DNA of 64,000 bases from Pseudorhodoplanes sp. GTDB lineage: Bacteria; Pseudomonadota; Alphaproteobacteria; Rhizobiales; Xanthobacteraceae. Positions 38,481 through 47,400 of the stretch are shown in pieces. The first letter of the stretch is position 1. The number at the start of each line of letters is the position of its first letter. The stretch lies in NCBI GenBank assembly GCA_032027085.1, contig JAVSMS010000001.1:4441730-4505729 (forward strand). Reading direction: 5' to 3'. The notes under the pieces are model-generated. The model was not told where the DNA came from. It saw nothing but the letters and a program-made list of their open reading frames with translations, and did not search any database. A program made the position numbers and the translations under genes.

Positions 38481-40466
38481 ATGTTTCGCCCCCTGCTGAT
38501 CGCCGCTCTGCTCGTGTTTGCCGTGCCGGCGCTGGCGCAGACCAGTGTCGGGCCTGCGCCCGACAATGCACAGCGTCTCATTCCAGTGCCTGTGCCTGAC
38601 ACAGCCCCGCCCGGCTTCCGCATTGAGTGGGAGGTCAAGAACCGCTTCCGCCTGTTCAAAAACGAGGCCGATTTCCAGCGTCATGTCGCCGCCTCCCGCG
38701 GTGACGGCGTGCTCGCTGCCGAGCGGCGGCTGGCGCTGGCCAGCGACGGCCGCGGATGGGCGCGCGAGATGGTGGACAATCTGTGCGTCGACCAGTCCGG
38801 CCGCATCCCCGAATTCTGCCAGCGCGGCGGCGAACGTGAAAACTACATGGCCCCGGCGGACTATCCGGTCGGCGTTCTCGCGGCTGGCACTGTGCCGCCG
38901 GGCGCTTCCTGCGCGTGGAGCTTTGACGAGGGACAGAGCGCGCCGCGGCATGTGACCGTGCCCTGCGAAGAGGAAGTACGCCTGCGGGTGCGTGCCGGCA
39001 AGCCGACCGTTGCGGCGCTCGATGTTGGATTGCCGGACGGCACGGCGCAGCGCGTCACCGCCGACATTGTGGTGAAGGACGTGCTGATCGCCGGCATGGG
39101 CGACTCCATTGCGGCCGGCGAAGGCAATCCCGACCGCGCGGTGGCGCTTGACGACGGCGGCTTCTGCTATCGCCGTTTCCTGGCAGGCTCCACCAGCGAA
39201 TATTTCCGCCCTGGACGCGCCAATTTCCGCGGCAGCAAGGCCTGCGATCAGGGCTTCTCCGCCGGTAACACGTCGGCCGACTGGGCGAAGCTGAATGCGC
39301 GCTGGTGGAGCGCAACGTGTCATCGTTCGCTCTACGGCTACCAGCTGCGCGCAGCCCTGGCGCTCGCCATCGAGCAGCCGCATGTGGCCGTGACCTTCCT
39401 GCCGCTTGCCTGCTCCGGCTCGACGATCGATCTCGGCTTCTTCAATTCGCTTCGCGCGCGCGAATGCCCGCCCACTGGACATTGCACCACCAACAATCCC
39501 TCGCAGATGTCACGTCTGAGAGAGGCGATGGATCTTGCGCGCAAGCACGACAAGGAGCGCAAGCTCGATCTCGTGCTCCTCACCATCGGCGCCAATGACA
39601 TCTGGTTCGCGGGCCTTGTCGCCGACGTGATCATCGAGGCGCCGACCGAACGTACTTTGTTTGCCAAGGGCGGCATGATCATCGACGTGCCGGAGGCCGA
39701 GAAGATCCTCAACAACGACCTGCCCGGCGATTTCGCCAGGCTGCGCGCGGCACTGAAGCCCTTCGTTAGCGGCGATCTGTCGCGCGTCATCTTCGTCACC
39801 TATGGCAATCCGGCCCTGACGAATGGCGGACAAGTCTGTTCCGGCGGTCCAGGCGGCTTCGACGTGCATCCGGCCTTCAATGCCGACCCGGCGCGGCTGA
39901 AACGCGTCGCCGAATTCGTGGAGCGGAAATTCCTGCCGCGCATGCGATCGCTGGCCTTGTGCGAAGGCAAGAACTGCAAGGACACCGCGACCGAGCGCAT
40001 GACTTTCGTGGATTCGCATCAGGATGCTTTTGCCTACCACGGTTTCTGCGCGCGCGCGGAAACCGACCCACCTTTCGATCGTTCCTGCTTCACCGAGAAA
40101 GGCGACGGTTTTGAAAACAATCCCGCGGTCGCCGCCACCGACCCGATGAGGTGCGAGTTCCGCGCACGCGATTTCCGGCCTTATGCGCCGCGCGCGCGCT
40201 GGGTCCGCACTGCAAATGACAGCTATTTCACCGCCATGACCTTCCCGGAAGGCATTTCGCCGGTACTGCAGCCGAGCGATCTGCATGACGCGACCTGGGG
40301 CGCGACCTCGGCGGTCTACGGCGGCGCCATTCATCCCACGGCTGAAGGTCATGCTGCGATGGCCGATGCGGCATTGCCAGCCGTGCGCGGTCTGCTCGAA
40401 CTGCCGGCCCCGCCTGAAATTCGCATCGAGCCGCTGGCGCCGCTCAAGATTCCTGCGGCAGAGTAA
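38481..40466 (+). CDS. Exported SGNH-family hydrolase
   Basis: 661 residues. A clean signal peptide (MFRPLLIAALLVFAVPALAQ) supports the ATG at 38481. SGNH blocks can be seen: block I GMGDSIAAGEGN (about 204-215), block III TIGANDIWF (about 372) and block V GAIHPTAEGH (about 617), so Ser, Asn and His are present. The long N-terminal part before block I is beta-rich and probably binds substrate. Enzymes of this class are esterases or lipases; the substrate is unknown. Many cysteines fit an extracytoplasmic protein. Confidence 0.82.
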   Translation: MFRPLLIAALLVFAVPALAQTSVGPAPDNAQRLIPVPVPDTAPPGFRIEWEVKNRFRLFKNEADFQRHVAASRGDGVLAAERRLALASDGRGWAREMVDNLCVDQSGRIPEFCQRGGERENYMAPADYPVGVLAAGTVPPGASCAWSFDEGQSAPRHVTVPCEEEVRLRVRAGKPTVAALDVGLPDGTAQRVTADIVVKDVLIAGMGDSIAAGEGNPDRAVALDDGGFCYRRFLAGSTSEYFRPGRANFRGSKACDQGFSAGNTSADWAKLNARWWSATCHRSLYGYQLRAALALAIEQPHVAVTFLPLACSGSTIDLGFFNSLRARECPPTGHCTTNNPSQMSRLREAMDLARKHDKERKLDLVLLTIGANDIWFAGLVADVIIEAPTERTLFAKGGMIIDVPEAEKILNNDLPGDFARLRAALKPFVSGDLSRVIFVTYGNPALTNGGQVCSGGPGGFDVHPAFNADPARLKRVAEFVERKFLPRMRSLALCEGKNCKDTATERMTFVDSHQDAFAYHGFCARAETDPPFDRSCFTEKGDGFENNPAVAATDPMRCEFRARDFRPYAPRARWVRTANDSYFTAMTFPEGISPVLQPSDLHDATWGATSAVYGGAIHPTAEGHAAMADAALPAVRGLLELPAPPEIRIEPLAPLKIPAAE

Positions 40467-40756
40467 GCCCGTTCACCGCGGCAACGACCGTCCAAATAAC
40501 AAGCGCAACAATCCACGCCGCGGTCTGAGCAAGCCGATCCCCCTCCGCAGATGAAGACGCGCCCGGGCCGCCAGCCAGCGCGAGAACGCCCGCCGCATCA
40601 AGACCTCGACATCACCGTGCCGGGACAGCAGATCCCAATTCCCTCCCTCCGGCAAAATTCGCCTCCATCGCCAGGTCCATCGCCCGGCAATCTTGCGTCG
40701 AGCGTAAAATGAGGCAATTTTATTATTCTGATTGCTTTGATAAGAATTACTTTGAT

Positions 40757-41644
40757 ATGCGCAGTCTCAATCTCGACCAGCTCCGCACGCTGATGGAAGT
40801 CGTCGCGTTCGGCAGTTTCTCCGCAGCGGCGCGCAGCCTGCATCTCAGCCAGCCTGCCATCAGCCTGCAGATCCGCGAATTGGAAAGCCGCTTTGGGGTC
40901 GCGCTATTGCACCGGGTCGGCAAGCGCGCAACGGCCACGGCCGCCGGCCGCGATTTGATCGACCATGCGAGTCATCTGCTCGAAGCGGAATATCGTGCAC
41001 AAGCTGCGATGCGGCGACACAAGGAAGGGCGGCTTGGCCGCGTGCATATCGGCACCGGTGCGACCACACTCATTTATCTGCTGCCGCCGATCCTGCGCCG
41101 CTTGCGCACGGCCTATCCGGACATCGACATTGCGGTGACCACCGGCACGACTCCTGACATCACCGACAGGATGTTGAACGGGAGAATCGATCTCGGTCTG
41201 GTGACATTGCCGGTCGACGAGCGCGCCTTCAGTGTTCAACCGCTACGCAAGGATGCGTTGGTTGCCATTTTTCCCGTGAAGACAAAGAACGTGCCGGACA
41301 AAATCACGCCCGCGACCATCGCCAATGCCCCGCTGATCCTGGAGGATGCGCACGCCAATCACAGCCGGCTGGTCCGTGAATGGCTGCATGCGAAAGGCCT
41401 GGACGCGCGTCCGGCGATGGAATTGGACAGCATCGAGGCGATCAAGACCGTCGTGAGGGCCGGACTGGGAATATCGATCGTGCCCAGCCAGGCGGTGATG
41501 CAGGCGAAACGGGAATTCATCGTCCGCCGGCTTAGTCCGCCGCTGCAGTCTGCGCTCGCGCTCATCAATCGTCGCGACCGGCCTTTGGACGACGCCGCAA
41601 CGATCGTCATGAAGGAGTTGCGGGTCCTCGTATCGCGGAGATGA
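40757..41644 (+). CDS. LysR-family transcriptional regulator
   Basis: 295 residues from the ATG at 40757. The winged helix-turn-helix is at about residues 4-62 (LDQLRTLMEVVAFGSFSAAARSLHLSQPAIS). The effector-binding domain follows (GRVHIGTGATTLIYLLPPI). The start is chosen so that MRSLNLDQL opens the HTH; the frame runs further upstream but is AT-rich there. Upstream lies an inverted repeat ATTCT-N12-AGAAT, a possible self-regulatory site. The target gene is not clear; the nearest is the convergent ferredoxin reductase. Confidence 0.88.
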   Translation: MRSLNLDQLRTLMEVVAFGSFSAAARSLHLSQPAISLQIRELESRFGVALLHRVGKRATATAAGRDLIDHASHLLEAEYRAQAAMRRHKEGRLGRVHIGTGATTLIYLLPPILRRLRTAYPDIDIAVTTGTTPDITDRMLNGRIDLGLVTLPVDERAFSVQPLRKDALVAIFPVKTKNVPDKITPATIANAPLILEDAHANHSRLVREWLHAKGLDARPAMELDSIEAIKTVVRAGLGISIVPSQAVMQAKREFIVRRLSPPLQSALALINRRDRPLDDAATIVMKELRVLVSRR

Positions 41645-41659
41645 CGTCGGGACAGATTG

Positions 41660-42709
<1,050 letters not shown>

Positions 42710-43030
42710 TCAGGCCTGACGCTCGGGCGTATGCACAACAAGGCCGTCGAGCTCGTCGCTGACCTTGATCTGGCAGGACAGCCGCGAATTCGGCCGCACG
42801 TCAAAGCCGAAATCCAGCATGTCCTCTTCCATCGGCGAGGGCCCGCCCACCTTCTCGCGCCAGGCTTCGTCGATGTAGACGTGGCAGGTTGCGCAGGCGC
42901 AGGCGCCGCCGCATTCGGCCTCGATGCCCGGAATGGAATTCTTGATCGCGTTTTCCATCACCGTCGAACCATTTTCGGCCTCGACGGAACGGCTCTGACC
43001 TTGAAAGTCGATATAAGTGATTTTTGCCAT
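42710..43030 (-). CDS. 2Fe-2S ferredoxin (adrenodoxin/ISC type)
   Basis: 106 residues. Cluster ligands C40, C46 and C49 in [11 protein letters not shown], with the fourth in RLSCQI (about residue 86). The pattern C-x5-C-x2-C is that of vertebrate-type ferredoxins, which serve P450s, iron-sulfur assembly or other monooxygenases. C44 is extra. No P450 is in the window. It is first in a two-gene unit with the ferredoxin reductase. No strong ribosome binding site is visible. Confidence 0.92.
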   Translation of the reverse strand: MAKITYIDFQGQSRSVEAENGSTVMENAIKNSIPGIEAECGGACACATCHVYIDEAWREKVGGPSPMEEDMLDFGFDVRPNSRLSCQIKVSDELDGLVVHTPERQA

Positions 43031-43120
43031 GAATTAGAGTGCGGCTGACGGGAAAAGCCGGCCGAACGGACGGCTTCGCACCCTATATAGGCTCCAAAGC
43101 AACGGCGCCAGACGTTCGAT

Positions 43121-43516
43121 TTACCGAGACAATCGGTTCGCTTGCAGAAGATCGGCGATCACACGCCGCGCGTCTCCGATAGCAAGCGCGAGGCGGCTGA
43201 TGGAGCCGGAGAGATGAGCAGGATCGACGGCCTGTGCCGCTGTTTCAACGTCGAAGGCCGTCCGGGCGACCGACCAAGCGCCAATGCCGCGCGCCGAGCC
43301 TTTCAGCGTGTGTGCATAACCCGCGATGGCCGCCGGGCACGCGTCCTGCATCTTCACCAGCAGCATCTCGGCCTGGCGATCGAAAAGGCGCAGCACTTCG
43401 CGCTCGAGTTCGCGCTCGCCCAAGGTCATGCGCGACAGATGCTCGAGATCAATCGGCCGATCAACCGGCGACAGCGGCGGCGCAACAACGGGATCGACCA
43501 GCCCCATTTCGATCAT
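43121..43516 (-). CDS. Stand-alone Hpt (histidine phosphotransfer) protein
   Basis: 131 residues from the ATG at 43516 behind GGGAGG. The phosphorylatable His is H69 in AHTLKGSARGIG. Helices around it (EREVLRLFDRQAEMLLVKM and SVARTAFDVETAAQAV) form the Hpt bundle. Such proteins carry phosphate between hybrid kinases and response regulators. No kinase or regulator gene is adjacent, so its pathway is unknown; with CtrA-type sites nearby in the window a cell-cycle relay is a guess only. Confidence 0.88.
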   Translation of the reverse strand: MIEMGLVDPVVAPPLSPVDRPIDLEHLSRMTLGERELEREVLRLFDRQAEMLLVKMQDACPAAIAGYAHTLKGSARGIGAWSVARTAFDVETAAQAVDPAHLSGSISRLALAIGDARRVIADLLQANRLSR

Positions 43517-43726
43517 GGACAACCTCCCGGAGGCTCTCCGTCCTCCTTAGGAGCGCAGTTTGGCATCGGATCGACCAAAGCACGGTAAATACAAGGCCGC
43601 CTGTCCGGCTCCCCGTGCCGCTGGCTCCTGGCAAGGTTAAGAAAGTCTTGCCGGCCGGGCCGCTCCCCAAAAGCGGCACAGGGCTGCTAGGATAGATGAA
43701 GCAACCCACCCGCGGGGGACTGAAGC

Positions 43727-43984
43727 TTGCGCGACCTCTCCAATCTCATGATCTACACGGCGACCGACGGCCAAAGCTGGATCGCGGCGACCTCCTCTTC
43801 TCCGTTTTTCTGTCTGGAGGCCGGCTCCGAGCGCGAAGTGCTTGAGCTCGCCGCGCGCGCCCTGCGCTTCCACCAGGCGGCGGCGACGCGGGCGAGCCAG
43901 AACCAGGGGCGCGAACGGCAATTTCCGGGCTACACGATCCAGAACAGGGTCTCGGCGCGGGAACTGGCCATCGCGTATTGGTGA
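43727..43984 (+). CDS. Small uncharacterised protein, first of a coupled pair
   Basis: 85 residues if it starts with the TTG at 43727, which follows GGGGGA at 9 bases; an ATG at 43748 gives 78. The protein starts with MIYTATDGQSWIAATSS and has a helix EREVLELAARALRFHQ, then a basic stretch and IQNRVSARELAIAYW. I do not recognise it. The stop overlaps the next ATG (TGATG), so the two are translated together. Confidence 0.6.
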   Translation: MRDLSNLMIYTATDGQSWIAATSSSPFFCLEAGSEREVLELAARALRFHQAAATRASQNQGRERQFPGYTIQNRVSARELAIAYW

Positions 43985-44211
43985 TGGCGTCCTATTACGT
44001 CGAGATCCAGGGAATCTACGAGGAATTCCTGGAGTTTTCCGGTTATGTCCTGGTTGACGAGGACGCTGAATTCCAGCTTTTCGTCAAGAACGGTCAGGAA
44101 TATATCCTGCCGAAAAGCGGGCTTCGCTTCCTGCCGGTGGAAGCCAACGACGGCGACATGCGGCGTTCCCGACGCCGGGCCGTCCCAATTCCGCGTCCTG
44201 AGCGGGTCTAA
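43984..44211 (+). CDS. Small uncharacterised protein, second of a coupled pair
   Basis: 75 residues, ATG overlapping the previous stop. It is acidic and Tyr/Phe-rich at the start (YYVEIQGIYEEFLEFSGYV), then beta-like (AEFQLFVKNGQEYILP), with a basic tail (MRRSRRRAVPIP). No family recognised. The coupled two-gene layout resembles a toxin-antitoxin or small regulatory pair, but neither chain shows the motifs of a named system. Confidence 0.6.
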   Translation: MASYYVEIQGIYEEFLEFSGYVLVDEDAEFQLFVKNGQEYILPKSGLRFLPVEANDGDMRRSRRRAVPIPRPERV

Positions 44212-44278
44212 GCTACCAAGCACCGAACTACCTAAATACCGTTCCGCGACTGACTTTCTCCACGGCGGTTAACGATGA

Positions 44279-44293
44279 TTAAAACGAGCTTAA
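44279..44293. promoter_or_regulatory. CtrA-type box upstream of the giant helical gene
   Basis: A perfect TTAA-AACGAGC-TTAA followed by C, with a further TTAAC half-site 6 bases before it. It lies 181 bases upstream of the ATG at 44475. Confidence 0.6.
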
Positions 44294-44474
44294 CGCGCGC
44301 AGTTTTCATCGATATTGCCAGCGGATAGGATGTACGGCCCGTTGATGGATTTTGGCGGGCGATCTGATTGACGAAATTCACGGGGGCACCTGACAGCGCG
44401 CTGAATGCGGCCGATCTTGTTTGCGCGTGCGGTCTGCGGTCCTGGACATTTTGTAAAGTGAGGCGGCGAAGGAC

Positions 44475-47400
44475 ATGGCGAACACACCCAGGAAGGCCAA
44501 GGACCCGACCGAAGCGGCAATGGCAGCGATCCAGGACGCCTTGAAAGTCCGCGACGCCGTCGAAGCCAAATCGAAACCGGCGGCTGTGGCACCGCGTGCG
44601 GGGACTCCCGCCACCGTCCCGCCAGCCCCGCCAGTGGCTGCCTCGCCTGCCATGCGTGCCACGGCCTCGTCGAAGCCCGCCGAGGACGAATTGTTCGATG
44701 CGCCCCGCGCCCCAACGAGCGAGCCGGGACGTCCGGCCAATGACGACTGGAAGCCGGTCGGTGAATTGCTGCAATCCATGCAGCCGCGCGCCGCGCGCAA
44801 CACCTATATGATTGCCGGCATCGGCTCGGCCGTGTGGTGCGCCGCCGCGGCCCTGTTTCTGTCCCAGTACATGCCCGACCTGCGGGCCAATTTCGGACCC
44901 GCGATCTTCTCGCTGGCCGCCATCTTCATCCTGCCGGTGTCGCTGTTTTTCGTGCTCGCCAACATGGTCAACCGCTCGCGCGAAATGCGCCATATCGCGC
45001 AATCGATGGCGGAAGTCGCCATGCGCCTCGCCGAGCCGGAAACGGTCGCACGCGAATCCATCGTCACCGTCGGCCAGGCCATTCGCCGCGAAGTCGCGGC
45101 TATGGGCGACGGCGTCGAACGCGTGCTCGCGCGCGCGGCTGAACTGGAATCCATGGTGCAGAACGAAGTATCTGCGCTGGAACGCGCCTATAGCGACAAC
45201 GAGGCGCGCATCCGCGGGCTGCTCGATGATCTTGCCCGCCAGCGCGACAATCTGGTCGGGCAGGCCGAGCAGGTGCGGGACGCCATTGCCGGCGTGCACC
45301 TGAACCTCAACCAGGACATTACCGGCATCGCGGAAAATGTCGCTCAGCAGGTGGCCCACGCCGCGCAGCAGATCACCGGCAATTTGTCCGACAAGGGTGA
45401 GCACATCACCCTTGCGCTCGGACGCGCCGGCGACACCATGATGGACGCACTGGGCGAGCGCGGCGGCGACCTGCTGCAGCGGCTCGAGCGCACCAGCCTC
45501 GAAACCACCGCCTCGATCGCCGAGGTCACCAACCGCCTCAACTCGTTGCTCGAAACCGCCTCGGTGCGGACAACCTCATCAATCGCCGAGATCGCGGAAC
45601 GCCTCAATGCGACCATCGAGGCCGCTTCAGCGCAGTCGACCACGGCCATCGCCGACGCCGCCGGCCGCCTGAATGAATCGATGGACAATGCATCAGCGCA
45701 GCTCACGGCGAACCTGAACTTCAAGGCCGATCACATCGCCGAGGAGTTCGACGTGCTGTCGTCGAACCTCGCAGAGATGATGCAGTTGCGCCTGGCCAAT
45801 GTAACCAACGACTTCTCGCAGCGTTCCAAGACGATCGTCGACATCATGTCGGAGCGCGCCGAAGAGATCACGCTGAATTTCATGGAGAAGTCGGAGCGCA
45901 TCGGAAATGTGCTGATTGAAAAGTCCGAGCAGCTCACCACGGGGCTCTCCGAACACAGTGAGCGCCTGACCACCAACCTGACAGAGCATTCGGAACAGGT
46001 CACCAGCACGCTGTCCGAGCGCACGGAGCAGATCACTGTGAACATGATCGAGCGCTCGCAGCAGATCACGGAGGGGCTGATCGACCTCTCGAGCCGCGCG
46101 GCGGAAACCATTGCCACCCGCGGCGAGGAGGTCAATTCGACCATCAAGTCGACCGGCGACTCGCTGGTGCTTGATCTCAGCCTGCGCGGTGAGGATTTCG
46201 CCAATAAGATCGAGCAAACATCCAAGACCATCCACGAGACGATCGAAAGCCGACTGCAATCCTTCGAGGAAATCTTTGCGCATAACGGCGCCCAGCTCGC
46301 GGAAAAGGTTGGCAACGAATCCGCGACCCTTGGCAATCTGATCACCCGTCATCTCGGCGAATTCGATCGTACCGTCAAAACCTATGGTGGCGAACTGGTC
46401 GAGCGCATCGGTGAGCGAACCGACAAGATCACGACTGCGATGGAGGCACATATCGACAATTTCGATGGCCGCCTCTCCGCCAAGACCGAAGAATTTGCGG
46501 GCACGCTGCAGCAGCGCCTCGACCGTTTCGGCGAGGCGCTCGACGGGCGCACGCAGTCGCTGAATGAGGCCCTGGCCGGCCGCATCACCGACGTGGCGAA
46601 GACGGTCGCCGAAAGCGGCAAGGAAATCGTGTCCTCGATCAGCACACGTTCGGCGGAAATCACCACCGAACTGGAAGGCCGCCTCACTCGCTTCGAGGAG
46701 TTGTTGCTCGGCCGCACCACCGACGTGGCGCAGGAAATCGAGAATCGCGGCAAGGCGGCGGCAGACGCGATCAGCGCCTCGACCGACCACCTGCGCAATT
46801 CGACCCAGGATCTCGAGCGGATGCTGACCAGCGCCACGGCTAGCGCCACCGAGACGCTCAATGCCACCAGCACGACGATCGCTAACACATTGAACGAAAC
46901 GGCGGTCAGTACCAATGCCAAGCTCATTGAAGCGGCCAGGGTGACCAATGCCACGCTCGAGGAAGCATCTGCGAATGCGGGCAGCAAGGTGACCGAGGCG
47001 GCAACCAATGCCGCGGCATCACTGAGCAGCACCGGCACCGACATCAGCAATGTGCTGTCCAGCGCTTCGGCGGGCATCAGCAATGCGTTGAAGCAGAATG
47101 CTACTGATGTCGAACGTACCCTGCTCTCGGCCGCGGCCGAACTGACGCGCGTGTTCAACATCAATTCCTCGCCGCTCCTCGAATCGCTGTCGGGCAAGGC
47201 GCAGGCCTTCTCCTCTGAGATTGACCGCGCCGCCGGCGAAGCCGTCAAGGCGATCGAAAGCAAGGGCTTCGATTTCACCCGCGCCATGCTGGACAATTCC
47301 GGCGAATTGGCCCGCCTTATCAACGAGGCCGGCGAGAACGCCACCGGCCGGGTCAACGACACCTTCAACAATCTGCAGAACGCGGCACAGGCTGCGATCA

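Noticed and set aside
43727-44211. Coupled pair as a HicAB toxin-antitoxin system
   Set aside because: The first chain has a helix that recalls HicB, but the second lacks the HicA double-stranded RNA-binding fold signature and catalytic His.
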